From NCBI GenBank assembly GCA_018257865.1, contig JAEUBA010000086.1, positions 1-64,000 of the forward strand: a stretch of 64,000 bases of DNA. The letters are read 5' to 3'. Below are positions 12,577 through 24,766 of the stretch, one piece after another. The translations under genes were made by a program, and so were the position numbers. The notes under the pieces are model-generated. The model was not told the DNA's origin and ran no database searches. It worked only from the letters and a program-made list of their open reading frames with translations. This DNA comes from Stereocaulon alpinum (taxonomy: Eukaryota; Ascomycota; Lecanoromycetes; Lecanorales; Stereocaulaceae). Within the stretch, counting starts at the first letter, position 1. The number at the start of each line of letters is the position of its first letter.

Positions 12577-13439
12577 TTGTGGAGGTTTCTGTTCCTTAAA
12601 GTTATGCATTGATGAATCATGGCGTTATCGATGCCTCGAATCAAAATCTTGAGCTTGTCACGCTTTTGGATATCTACCGACTGTATACATATATGAAGAA
12701 GTTGAAACCAATTCTGATTGCTCATTACATCTACTGTAACGTTAACAAGGTTGAATGTCAATGCAGGCCTAGTAATTACTGCAGGCATGGTGGCTCTATA
12801 AGTCCAGCCTCAATGTAAAGCAGTGTGTTTTCAGCTCAGATAGATACAGTAAGGTCAACTGAGGTATAGTATTATTCACCTTCCTTTGACAAGAGACAAG
12901 AGACAAGCTCCAAGCTCGGCTTACCTCCCGTGGGCCGTGCCTCCCTTCCCGTTGAAAGTTGAGAGCCACAATTAAGTTACCCTACTCGGTACCTTAGGTA
13001 AGCTTGGACCCTTTTCGCCAAGATTCTCGTCAAGGGCTCGGCAAGCAGAAAGCCGTTCTTGTGACAAACGCTTGGGCCTTGGCTTCGGGTTCCGCCATAA
13101 CTTACGGTATTTTATTATTATTTTAGACGCAGAATTCCCTGAAGCTTCTTGCTGCTGGCTTGAAACGTTCTTACAAATCGCCTTCTCTCGACTTTCCATG
13201 ACGATGATATCTCTACACCAATTCAACGTCTCCCATAACGATACCGGTGCTGGGAATTATCTAATTGATTACGGATGAGCAAGCAGCCTTCCCAGTAGTA
13301 ACCCCACCTAGATAATCACACATTAAGATTGTCACTCACCCTCGACCGGACAATCCACCTATACGACGAACTCCCAAGCACCATATAGCTACTTCCCGTA
13401 CCCTTCACGCTACATCGTTGCATCGATATACACCCAACA
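12577..13439. other. Intergenic region, regulator 3' end to NmrA promoter
   Basis: No supported gene. It holds a short direct repeat (gacaagagacaagagacaag, near 12890) and a pyrimidine-rich leader before the NmrA start. Short open frames on both strands lack any recognisable feature. Confidence 0.5.
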
Positions 13440-14378
13440 ATGACCACCCCTAAGCCCCTCCTTGTCCTTGGCGCTACAGGCAGACAAGGCAAGAAGCTCG
13501 TCAACACCATCATCGCCTCCGACTCAAAGACCTCCTTCACTCTTCTTGCTCTGACCCGCAACCCTGAATCGCCCTCCGCGAAAGCCCTTGCCGCAAAGTC
13601 CCCCACTATCAAGCTGGTAAAGGGCAACCTTGATGATGTCCCGGCCTGCTTCAAGGCTGCCCTAGAAGCTACGAATGGGACGCCGATCTGGGGAGTTTTC
13701 TCCATCCAACAGGCTGTTCAGGATGGTGCGACGCAAGAGCGTGAAATGAAGCAAGGGAAGGACATGATTGACGGGGCAATTGCCAACGGCGTGAAGGTGT
13801 TCGTACAAACGTCCGTTGATCGCGGAGGAGAGAAATCAGACAGCAACCCAACAAACGTGCCCCACTTCATGAGCAAACACCATATCGAAGCCGACCTAAG
13901 GGAAAGGGCTGAGGGCGGCAACATGACATACACTATTCTTCGACCTACAGCGTTTATGGAGGGCCTGACACCCAATTTCATGGGCAAGATGTTCGCCACA
14001 ATGTTTAAAGTGTCGTTGGGATCAAAACCGATCTCCTTCATTGCCACTTCTGATATCGGGTTCTTCGCGGCCCAAGCATTCATGCAGCATGACAGCCCAG
14101 ATTATAAAAATCAGGCTATCAGCTTAGGTGGTGACGATATAACATTTGAGCAAATCAATCAAACTTTCAAGGACAAGCTGGGATATCCGGTGCCAACCAC
14201 CTTTGAGTTCCTGGCACATTTTGCGTTGTGGATGCTCCCCGAGCTAGCGACTATGATGAGGTGGTTCAGCGAGGAGGGATACGTGGTTGACATTCCGAAA
14301 CTGAAGAGAATGCATCCTGGCTTGATGACTTTTGGAGACTGGTTGGAAAGAGAGAGTGGGTTTCCAGTGAGAAAGTAG
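13440..14378 (+). CDS. NmrA-like NAD(P)-binding protein
   Basis: An intron-less 312-residue protein. The N-terminus LLVLGATGRQGKKLV (residues 7-21) carries the G-x-x-G-x-x-G dinucleotide-binding motif of atypical short-chain dehydrogenases of the NmrA/HSCARG type. The next segments fit that Rossmann fold: LVKGNLDD near residue 60, VFVQTSVDRGG near 120 and YTILRPTAFMEG near 160. Length is normal for the family, whose members are often redox sensors or regulators rather than enzymes, though some are isoflavone-reductase-like enzymes. The substrate cannot be told. It lies between the Zn2Cys6 regulator and a dehydrogenase gene, all on the same strand. Confidence 0.9.
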   Translation: MTTPKPLLVLGATGRQGKKLVNTIIASDSKTSFTLLALTRNPESPSAKALAAKSPTIKLVKGNLDDVPACFKAALEATNGTPIWGVFSIQQAVQDGATQEREMKQGKDMIDGAIANGVKVFVQTSVDRGGEKSDSNPTNVPHFMSKHHIEADLRERAEGGNMTYTILRPTAFMEGLTPNFMGKMFATMFKVSLGSKPISFIATSDIGFFAAQAFMQHDSPDYKNQAISLGGDDITFEQINQTFKDKLGYPVPTTFEFLAHFALWMLPELATMMRWFSEEGYVVDIPKLKRMHPGLMTFGDWLERESGFPVRK

Positions 14379-15072
14379 AGGACCAGTCGGTAAGAGCTGG
14401 GTGTTTGCCATTGTAGATAATTCAGCCGTGTTGGAAAAGTAATGGACGAAGTACATGATGGGTAGCAGACACTGCTTCAATTCAACATTCATTCATATTC
14501 TACAAGAAACAGACACTGCTGCCGGGTTTGGGCTATAGTATGATGAATCAATCTGACTGGATCTAAATTGAATATCTTTGGACTCTACACTGCATCTCGC
14601 TACATAGACGCTGTTCCTGGTCAGGCTTAGGGGTTAGGGGTTAGGGTAGGGTTAGCAGCTGCAATCTTGAATCGATTGCTTCTGACTGTCTTTCGCTCTT
14701 CTTGCACTTCGGGTTGCTTAATCTCAGCAAAGTCATGACAGGGTACGAGGGTGTTAATAATGCTGGGCCACTACCAGAAAGTCAGAGAGTCACCAGCGGT
14801 ACCCACTAATCATTCAGGGAACAGGAGGCATGCTCGCATGGGTCTGACCAATTCACCAGCAGTCCACCCAAGGACCGAGAAGCCGAGAAAATCAACAATG
14901 ACGCCACACCATCCGGCAGATACGTACCTTTTCTCCATGCTGAATTACTAAACCTAAACGCCAATTGCTGAATAATAAGGCCGTATATCACGACATCCCC
15001 TCCCTGCTCTCTACTCTCTACTACATGAACCCCACCACCCGTCTCTTCTCCGTCGCCTCACATCTAAACACA
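14379..15072. other. Intergenic region containing a telomere-like repeat
   Basis: No supported gene. Apart from the TTAGGG-like stretch near 14627-14655, I see nothing conserved. The final 100 bases are a CT-rich leader of the dehydrogenase gene. Confidence 0.5.
14627..14655 (+). repeat. Interstitial telomere-like repeat (TTAGGG-type)
   Basis: The sequence reads as TTAGGGG, TTAGGGG, TTAGGG, TAGGG, TTAG in immediate succession. TTAGGG is the telomere unit of filamentous ascomycetes. Four to five slightly degenerate units inside a gene-bearing region suggest a repair scar, an old fusion point, or a promoter 'telobox'. The dehydrogenase ATG lies about 420 bases downstream. Confidence 0.85.
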
Positions 15073-16027
15073 ATGTCCAAACCAATCGCCATCATAGCCG
15101 GTGTCGGCCCTGGTGTACGTCTTCTACTACCCAAAGTCGCCCTCACCCTGGAACAACTCAATTAACACACCACAGACCGGCGCCGCCGTAGCCCGCAAAT
15201 TCGCCCTCTCCTACCCCGTCGCTCTCCTCTCCCGCAACCCATCCACCTACGACCCCATCGTCGCCGAGATAAACAAGTCCGGAGGAAACGCAATCGGTAT
15301 ATCAACCGACGTATCAGATTCGAAAAGCGTAAAAGCCATGGTGGAGAAACTAAAGCAGGAATACGGGAACGACGTAAAGTGTGCTGCGGCGGTATTCAAT
15401 GCTAGCGGGCCATTTGTCAGGAAGCCATTTCTGGAGTTGACAGAAGAAGTAATGGACTCGAGTTATGCGGGGAGTGTGTAAGTGCATTCACAGCTTTCGT
15501 ACTCCGGTCTCTACGTCCATTAGGAGAGCGTATTGCTAAGCCCCCTCCCACCTCACAGCAAAGGCTCCTTCAACTTCGCCCAAGCGACGCTCCCCCTCCT
15601 CCTCGCCTCAACATCCACATCCCCCCACCCCCCGACCCTAATCTTCACAGGCGCCACAGCCTCCGTGAAAGGCTCCGCCCTCTTCGCCGCTTTCGCAACC
15701 ATGAAATTCGCCCTGCGAGCAATGGCGCAGAGTCTAGCGAGGGAATTTGGGCCGAAAGGCGTGCATGTTGCGCATGCGGTTATTGACGGGGTGATTGATA
15801 TTCCGCGGACGAAGGAGTGGGATTTGGGCGAGGGGGGGAAGATTGATCCTAATGCTGTGAGTGTTTCAATCGAGCTTGGGCTGCCGCCAAATACCAGGCA
15901 TTAGATAGATCGTTGCTGACGGTGTGGTGCTCAACAGATTGCGGACGCGTATTGGCATTTGCATACGCAGCCTAAGACGGCGTTTACGTGGGAGATTGAT
16001 ATTAGGCCTGGGATTGAGAAATGGTGA
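15073..16027 (+). CDS. Short-chain dehydrogenase/reductase (SDR), 4 exons
   Basis: Exons join(15073..15114, 15176..15477, 15559..15856, 15938..16027); introns are 61, 81 and 81 nt, all GT-AG, and keep one reading frame to TGA. The start MSKPIAIIAGVGPG joins TGAAVARKFA across intron 1, giving the glycine-rich G-x3-G-x-G NAD(P) motif, so the intron interrupts the cofactor loop. An NASG motif and FTGATASVKGSALFAA with MKFALRAMAQSLAREF follow. The usual Y-x3-K catalytic pair reads F-x3-K here (FATMK), an exchange I also associate with some relatives of this SDR subgroup. Expected to be a soluble oxidoreductase of unknown substrate. The product has about 243 residues, typical of classical SDRs. 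Confidence 0.88.
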
Positions 16028-17184
16028 TATTTGAATGTAGATGTCAAAAGTAAGATTACCATGATTGTAAAATGTATAAATGTCCAAAGAAGCATGCTTG
16101 ACACGGTGATGCACTTGTTCCGTCATATTTTGTCTGCAGAGAATTTTCGCCGTGTTACGTACCACAATGGAGCGTATTTCCATATCCCAGGGCTCGATTC
16201 GACACGGCTGCACTACGGCTTCGGGAGTCCTATGATCGGCTTGGCTACTACGTAGATCAACGTACGAAGTTTCCATCAACGTAGACGAGCCGAGCCCTTT
16301 CCGATCCACGAGACTCCTAGGAACATGAGCCTACATCCAGCAAGTCTGGCTTTGACTACACAGTCACAGTCACCATCCACTCCAACTCCACACAGCATCA
16401 CCAAGCACAAAACAGGCAAGAAATATAGATATAAAAATTGCTACCTAGCCCCCCCTTTCCCCCACAACTCCACGCCCCTAAATCCCAAGCCTACGTACAT
16501 TTACAAGCCGCGAGGCCATGATTCTGTATGAAAGCGGATGACTCTTAACCCCAAGCAAGACTCAGGGGAAGAAAAAACACCGCATTGTAAAAGTAGGCAA
16601 GGCTTGCTTTTCGTTTCCATCGCCATTCTTTTCTTTCTTTCTGTTCTGTTCTGTTCTGTTCTGTTCTCCGTAAACGGCGCCAAACCGTCCATGAGTTATT
16701 TGTTAAGGATAGACGGGAAGAAAATAACGTATCAATCGCTGTCGCTGTCGCTGTCGTCCCTCGCTATGCTATCAAACGTGCTCGTCTAGGTGGGTATGTC
16801 TGTTGATGTTGTTGTTGACGATACCCGTGCCGTTAGACGAGGAGATGCAACGGAACGTGCTCATCCCAGCGAGCCTGCGCCACGCTAGGGATGAGGGGGA
16901 GATTTGGGGATATGATATGTGATGTGATATAAGAAGTAAATGCTGAGAAGTAAATGAAGCGAAGAGATTTTCGTCAAGCGTCGTTATATATCAATGATTG
17001 TGGAATTCTCGTCAAATCGTGTGCTAGAATGGAATGGAATGGATACCTGATGCTGATGGATGATGCTTTGATTTGAAAGAGGATATGCGGTGAGAATTAT
17101 GTTCGGGATTGGAAGGAAGAGGCGAACGACCTGGTCCCCGTAGGCGGATATGAATTGGATACTGAAATCTAGACTAAAGGATGT
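16028..17184. other. Convergent intergenic region between SDR and WD40 genes
   Basis: No supported gene. It holds the 3' flanks of two convergent genes, a (CTGTT)5 microsatellite at 16641-16667 and a short gctgtc repeat near 16740. Confidence 0.55.
16641..16667 (+). repeat. Pentanucleotide microsatellite (CTGTT)5
   Basis: Five perfect ctgtt units followed by ct, preceded by a ttct-rich stretch. A simple repeat in a gene-free region. Confidence 0.9.
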
Positions 17185-20100
17185 CTAGAAGTACAAAGGC
17201 GGCACGCTCTCATACGGAGACGGCGTATTATTGATATTCTGTTCAGGAGACTTTGTAATCCGTCCACGACTGGAGCTCCTCAAGCGATCTGTGATGCCTT
17301 TGAAATTGATGCCATTCTTGAAACTCTCGCTGCGACCCCTGCGGTGATTCGAGTTTGATCGATTCACACTCCCCAGGGGTAGAGAGACTGCAGCTTCGAT
17401 TGGCGGGGATCTAGCATTCCCTGGGTGTAGTGGTGGAGGGGGCGGAATTTCAACCACGTTAATTTCATCCCCAGGCTCGTCATGCAACACCATCTGAATC
17501 ACACCGACGCCGCTACTACTGCTTAAGGAGCTCGATTCGGGGTCGTGGCGATGCGTGAATGGAGCCGGTGGAGGCGGAGGCGGTGGCGGTGGAACCATGG
17601 TGAGATGTTGAAGTTCTGGCAACAGAGGAGGCTCCTCAACCACAATTATATCTGGTTCGGCTGCGCTGCGGATGGTTTCGTCGATGCTAGCAGTCACTGG
17701 AGCATACATCATTGATTGAGTGTTGTCACCAGAATGCTTCCGGCGATGGGCACCAATGTCACCGAGCGGAGAGAAGTTGGATCTTTTGGTGGGCCGCAAC
17801 CCCTTGTGGAAAGCTGGATGCATAGGCAACTCGGCCGGCATGGGAGGGTGTTGCTGCTCAGGGATTGGTGCAGACACTGAACGTGGCGGCTCGTGCATGG
17901 GCTGTCCAGTGTAATACGTCTCCGGTAGTGGCTGAACGGTATCAGGAATTTCAGGCACGGAGGGGATCTCATTTGCCCTGTTATCGTATCTTGGATGTCT
18001 CATTGCTCGTGGCGTCGCTGGAAGTCCATACGGGCCGGTGCTGGCTGCCCGGCTAATGGGGTCGCCATTCCCCGTTGCGGATGTTGTGGATGGAAAGCTT
18101 TGATTCTGTTGCCTGGTCATGGTAGGGTTCCACGAGGTTGGAGAGTTGCTAAGATCGGTCTGAGAGCGATTAAAACTCGGCCTCGTGCTGTTTAGCTCGT
18201 CTGGACGGAGGATTTGAGGCGCGTCAACGTTTCGGAGTAAGGACTCTCGGCGCGCTTCGAGTTCTTTGGCCGCCGACTCCTTTCGTTGACTCCGCTCGGA
18301 CTTCTTGCGCTGTAGCTTAGGCTGCTCAAATGCAGGAAGCATCGGATCACCAGAAATGCGTCGCGGCTCAATAGCAGATCTAATCTCATCGTTTTCCCTA
18401 ACACGGAGGTTATACTCATCATGAGCTCGTCTTCGTTCTGGGGACTTGTCCCTACGGGAAGAAGAACCACGCTCACGCGGCTTCCGGCTTGAGCTTCGGT
18501 GTCTAGATCTGAGTCGCTGGCGGTTCGCTTCCACTATCCGCAAAGGATCATCGTCCTCATCACTTGCCTGATAATGCTTGCCTTGAGGAGACATCGCCAT
18601 TGGTAGCGGCGAAGACGGTGACCTCGCATGCGAGCCTCCTGCTTTGGATTTACTCCTTCCACGAACATTGGGATCCAGAAAGGTAATTGGGCTTGGTAGA
18701 CGGCTGCTCACTTTGCTTCGGCTGGCGCTAGTGTCAAAGCCTAGAAAAGGGTCTGGTGAGATGTGCCGGACGGTGCGGTGAGAGTTTTCTGACGCCTTTG
18801 AGCCAGATCGAAGCTTGGTAACGGTCCTTGGCTCTTCCCGAAGGCTCCTGCCTTCAGAAACTGATGGTGAGTTCATGCCAGCTAATTGAGCATTGAGGCT
18901 CTCTCCAGTAGAAGGCTCAATATAAGTCTCTGGTGACATTGGCTTGGGCGAGGACGGAGAACGCTTCGCAGGACGGATGTATCTTCGTTCACCTCGACCA
19001 CGATCTTCAGCAGATCTTTCACGAGTCCTTCCCTTACTTCGAGACTTGTGTTCGCGTCCATCTCGGCTTTCCGTACGCTTACGCGAACTCCCTTTCTGTT
19101 TGCGATGATAGCCGGCAGCTTCCAAGCTGCTAATATAGTTGTCTGTGCTTCGTCCACTGATACTGGGGCTCTTTGCTGATGACATGCTGTAGCCGCTGAT
19201 CGAAGGCGATTTGGTATCGCTGCGTCCGGTTGAAAGCCCAGCAGATGACAGAGAATTCATCGCGTGTGACTTCCTCTGCTCATTCGCAGTAGAGATGTAA
19301 TGGTGGTGGACGATTTGATCTTGCGATGGCATGCGGATGTGTAATCCATCTGGTTTCCTATCTCGAGAGCCATTACGGTCCCTTGATCTCTCTTGGAAAG
19401 AGATGAACGAGTCTTGGGAGGGATTAGGGAGAACAGTGGTCCGCACGGTCGTCTGCGGTACGGCGGTCATTGGACTATTTTTTGCACTCCCAGGGTCATA
19501 TCGTGCTGAGGTCAATAGAAGTGGTGGTGCTTCCGGGGCTTCCTTCTTTCCCTCCGTAGCCTGGGCTTTGAATTGTTTCTCTCTCTCCTTTTCAAGATCA
19601 GATCCAGAATTGTCGGGTGTTGGAAGTTGGCTTGGCCGTGCAAAGGCAGGTTGATTCCCGTCTACTGGAGTCTCGCCGATAGATGCAAGCCTATTCCTGT
19701 TGAAGCCTCCAGGAGTCATGGCTTTAGAAGCCAGACTATTCATGCCACGCCTACTGCTAAATCCTCCGGGTGTAGCTCCTCCAGGTGAAATGGCGGATTC
19801 TGCAATTGGCGTGACTCCAGGCCCATTGGTAGGTGTGCGCTCGGTTGATGCAAGACCCGGGAACTTGAACGCCGGTGCAGAACGGTCGAACTGGGTCACG
19901 AGTTTGAGTGAAGAATTCTTCGTCGTCATTCGCATGTGTGGAGCTGATTGAGCGGTGGGAGGAGGGGACACTGGCGGGCTTAACATTGACGAGATACTTG
20001 ACGGAGTCTGTCCAGGCGTGTCGATGGGCCGTGGCGATGGCGACGTCCAAGGTACTGGTCCCTCGACTCCTGTGCATGCGAAACATCTGATCGCAAGATG

Positions 20101-22352
20101 CTGCTGTGAGTTCTCGACAACGAATTCTCCCCAGCGTCGGACCAAATGAGCTTGTCGTTGCCAATCGTCGGGGAAGATGAGGCAGGTCAGAAGGATCGCC
20201 TCCATGTAGTAGTTCCGTGACACATAGACCTCCACTGCATCTTCTCGATCCCCCATACCCAGCAATATCGTAGCGCCGATGTGATACTCTCCTTGTGAGA
20301 GCAGTCGTTGTACGAAAGCCTGTCCCATCTTGCCCATCGAAGCAGATCCGCCCATTGAACTCAGCGCAAGCACCATCCAGTCGGACGAGCTTACGTTGCC
20401 AGAACTGATTGCGGCTGCCATCATATCAGAATCAACATCGCCAAGCCACTTTGCGAGAAGAACGGCACTGTGAGATCCTGCTATGTGGTGGTGCAACTCG
20501 TCCCTAATGAGAGGCTCGATGTCGTCGTTCCATCCAAAGACTAGCTCAAGCATCCGCCTTCGACAATCATCTGGAGTCATGGTATCTTGGTCGACGGGCT
20601 CAGTATGTTGATAGGCGACACTGCTGAGTCTCAGGCGAGTTCGGGGAAACAGGTCGATGTATTGGGTCTCTGGACTTCTCAGAACTTCCTGGCGAAGACG
20701 GGAGCCTTTGGATCGTCGGCCTGAAGACGCTATAGATGCTGACGATTGATAGATGGAGGTTCCTCCAGAGAATAAGCTATCACGGCCGACCATTGAAGGC
20801 GATATTGTAGAAAATGTAGTGCCGCTGATGCCGCTTGCTGCTTGTGAAGCGATGGACGGTACATGCCTCTGCCATCTTGGGTGAGCAGAGGATCTAGAGC
20901 TCATGGTGTCGGTCCTGCTCGTTGTCGAGATAGGGCTTCCCATCTCTTCACGTAGCTGTCGGGCATGGTCGATCGCGTTCATCTCATTCGTCGTGCTCTG
21001 GATAGTAGAAAGGGTCACGGGACCTCGGGTTGCATCGGTGCGTGAAGAAGGCCTTGGAGGTGCAGCGCCCGGGATGAATTGAGATTGCCCAGAATTGCTG
21101 CTGGGCACTGCTGGGGGCAGCATTGGATTGTACTGCATGGTCGCAACCAGAGCAGGAGGGCTCGTGTCGTATTGCTGCACGGTGCTGTTAGGCCCGAGTG
21201 TGAACAGCGTTGCTTGCTGACCGTAGCACGCAAGACCCCTGACGCCATCGACCGTTGGTATTGGTTCACAAGAGACATGTTTTGTTCTGACATCCCATGA
21301 CCAAGTTTCGCTAGAGCATAGAGTCAGTCAGGCGCCGAGGTAACATGTCACCTCCATAGCATGGTACGAGAAGTCCACATACCTATCAGAAAACTGCAAT
21401 ACCCTTCCGTTCTTCGACCACGAACACCAATGACGTCCTGGCTCAACGTTGTCCATTCTCTTCAGAATACGTATAGTCTTGGGCATCTCTGCTGTTGCTG
21501 GCTTCGCAACACTCCAGACTCGGAGGTCACCATCCATCGTCTGTGACGCCAGCATGTCCGACTTTTGCTTTGTAGATGACGCATGCCAGGCTAGGTGGAC
21601 AATGGGTGATGGGGCACGGGCAGTTGTGAGGTTATGCAATATTGTAAACTTGGCGTCCTGCTTGGGATCGACAGTAGGTTCAATGCTCGCGATCAAGATG
21701 GTTCCATTGAGATATCTGAACCATGTTAGCTTTGTACCGACTGAGAGGTTTTGGGTACTCACCCGATTGCATATGTCTGACAGTCCCAAGCTGGTGCAAT
21801 AGCTGTTATTGGGTCATAGATAGTTCGCGCCGACTTATGCTCATTATGAGACGGTGTGAAAATGACAACGGTTCCTTGCGGGCTTCCTGCAATGTGCACG
21901 TCAGTACCCGTGCATTAATTTAGGAATTTTCTGCTGATCCTACCGAACACTACGTTCCCGTTCTTCATCCACGCAGCCACCCCAATTGGCTCGTAGGAGT
22001 AGAATTTTGTATACTCCGCCCCCGTGAATATGTCCCAGACAAACACCGTACCTCCCACATCGTAGCTAAAGGCAAGCCGCCCGGCTCCCCGCTCGCTAAC
22101 ATTGTCCACAGCAATCAACACCACCTTCTCTTTATGCAATTCGAATCTGCGCTCAACGGCCAGTGTATCATGTTGAAGGCAGATGATGAAGGAGCCGTGA
22201 GCGAATAGGAAGGTAGATCCTGTCGCTGCGCAGGGGTCAAAGTCGACATTGGTTGTGCGAGGATCTATCGGTGTCGCTGATCTGACGTCTCTGAGTGAAG
22301 GTCTCGTACCCGACGATGAGGAGCGGTGCCTTGCCAGCTGTCCGGCGGACAT
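17185..22352 (-). CDS. Large WD40-repeat scaffold protein with helical middle and disordered basic/Ser-rich tail
   Basis: Four exons, complement(join(17185..21310, 21383..21715, 21763..21886, 21944..22352)), encode 1663 residues. Residues 1 to about 350 are WD40-like: VGGTVFVWDIFTGAEY, MDGDLRVWSVAKP and SETWSWDVRTKH are blade strands ending in W-D/W-S. Residues about 505-705 are a compact helical segment (FGWNDDIEPLIRDELHHH, GEYHIGATILLGMGDRED, YYMEAILLTCLIFPDDWQ) like the alpha-solenoid found after beta-propellers in coat or scaffold proteins. The remaining ~950 residues are Ser/Arg/Pro-rich, with SRDK/RERS stretches and poly-Pro runs near residue 1567. I do not recognise a named orthologue; a role in RNA or membrane-coat scaffolding is only suggested by architecture. 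Splice phases close exactly at all three introns (46-72 nt). Confidence 0.85.
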
Positions 22353-24766
22353 GGCGAAGGCCTCGCAACTGAGGTCTGCAATCGATTAGATAGGTATAAA
22401 CTCTCAGAAGCGCAATCGGTATCGAGACGCCATAGTGTCTAAGCAGCGATCTGTAAAGCAGAAGTGCGTGCAGCGAAAGGCTTACGGCCGTAGCCAGTGA
22501 GTGGAGCTAAGAGACTTACCCAGAGATCTGTCGACGTCTTCGCAAAGCGAAACGTATGCAGTTTGAGAAGAGTTGGTGAGGCTGGTGAGGGGGGAGGGGA
22601 GGTATGCTGGTCTGAAACAAGAGGTCTGCAAGTCACTCCGCGGCTAACCACACCTGCTCCCCTCATGCATGGGGTAAGAACTGTGACATGAGGAGGCTTA
22701 AGCGGTCTTTGCACACACTGAGGGGAATTGGCAGGGGAATATGAATTGGGACAAAAAGTTTCAGAATATGGAATAAATGGTTGAGATTAATTTCCAGTCA
22801 ATATCTTTGACTCCGGCCTATCAATGCGGTTCTGAGACCCAACAGTGAGCCAAAGGGGTGTGGGCGCTTGAATGACGATGCGTGAGAGGCTCGATGCTCG
22901 GAAAGCCCTGTGATCTGCGATTGATAGACACAAGTGAAGTATTTTAGTATCGAAGTTCCTACTGGATTTGCGCGAGGTCTAGAAGAAAGCGAAGAGGATT
23001 CTGTGTTGGCCTCCGACGACGAATGCTTGGGCAAGAAACGCTCCCCAGCCATAGCTTCATACAGCGCCGACGCCAGCGCTATCGCAGGCCGTCAGATCTT
23101 GCCAGGGGATGAGCATGGGCGAGCCATAAATGGCGACAATGTGATTGTTGGCTTCTGGGGTGCATAGTGCGGTTAACGCTTGCATGCGAGCTATGTTGGA
23201 AATGCAGGAACACTTGACTCTGTGCGAGCCGCCATTGGTCAGATTGTTCCTTCGAGGCCTGCTAGTAGGGAAACAATGCGACCAATGGAAGCAACCAGGT
23301 CAACAAACTCTGACTATCGTCTGACTTGATGGTGTGAGGAGGTACGAAAGAGGACAAGCGTGGCGCGTAGAGATGAACGGAATCGGTAGCGAGTTAGTGT
23401 CTGGCTGGTCGGAGAATAGCTTCGTGACTGGGAATCACCACATGGCTACAAGATGAGTAACTTATGGCTCGCCTGAGCTGCCCCCCGGACAACGGTGCTG
23501 GGTAGACAAATGGCTTGTTACTTTGTATGTCTTTGCCAGACTCTCGGGTCCATACCGGTCACGTTTCGGAGTAGGGTTTGCTGGTAGTAAGTATAGCGGG
23601 GAGGGGAGAAGTTCTTCTGCAAGTCACAGATTACGGGACTCGGACCCTGTTTCCCAAGTGCCAGCCCCCCCCCCCCCCCCCCCCAAGTCGACTGCATAAC
23701 TTAAAAGAAAAGCACAAATTCATTATCACTTATCACATTCCCAATTAGTTTGTTATCACCAAATATATGCGCGCACATTTTGCTTCATTCATCGCTAATC
23801 ACTGTAGTAGTACTGCTGCTATCACCACGGTTCCGTTTGTTCTTCAGGCCTCCCGCCCGTCACTACCTTATTCTCCAGTCACATATTGACACAAAACTAT
23901 GTCAGGGCGAGCCGGCACACCATTCCCTTCGTGCGCGCGAAAGTCTCCCACCAACGCCAACACTTGCATGACCATGATCGGATAGAATCCCTCAGGATCC
24001 TTCCTCCCCGCCGCTGTCGGTCTAATGCAAGGCATGCATTAATCCATGCACCGGTGCCCATGAACAGGGCAAAGAAAGCAAGTTGATCGCAGGCCAAATC
24101 ATTCCGGCTTCGGAGCCCCCGTCCTGGCTCGTCCGTAGCCGCTCGAGGGTGCGGGAAGGGGCCGATCGTCGTTTTTGCGTCACAATCCCAGGGATCCTTC
24201 ATCTTCCATCATTCTCGTACATCGCAAAAAAGTGATTTAATCTCAGCGCCGCGCATCAAGTATATCGATGAAAAGGGGTCGCATTGTTTGAACCGCCGAC
24301 TTGGTCGAGGCTTGCTGCGAACCGGGTTGACGTATGACGATTTGCGATGGCCTTCCCAAAGGGGTCTTTTCCTGCAGCGCCAGCTCAGCGGTGAAGCACG
24401 CTGAACCTTATTGTTCGTTGTCGTAACGCCCCGGGACCCAATCTTCACCACGATCATCGCTGTCATGGTGAAAATGTCTGCCTCGGTCATGTCCAAGGTC
24501 ATTGGGGCCAAGCCGGGCGGTATGCATGGTGCGCGCCCTGCGCCCAGGAGTCATGCAGGCGTTGCTCTGTCGTGACAAATCCTCCACCGTCGGTATCCAG
24601 AATCTTGCGGCAATCAGACCATGGCAATCAGATTGTGGCAGTCGTTCTAGGATGCCAATGTTGAATACGTGATTCTGCTAATCGTTAGGACTGGCGCGAA
24701 GCAGATTTTGGAAGACGAGGATGCTCACCATAATACAGTTGCAAATCATAAGTCGTCGATCGTCTT
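22353..24766. other. Gene-free stretch upstream of the WD40 gene
   Basis: Probably promoter and leader of the WD40 gene (transcribed leftward) plus the 3' flank of the next gene on the same strand. A run of 20 C lies at 23665-23684. Short open frames (up to 101 codons) show no domain or splice structure that I can support. Confidence 0.5.
23665..23684. repeat. Run of 20 C
   Basis: An uninterrupted poly-C run, the second long one in this window, about 1.3 kb upstream of the WD40 start codon. Confidence 0.95.
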
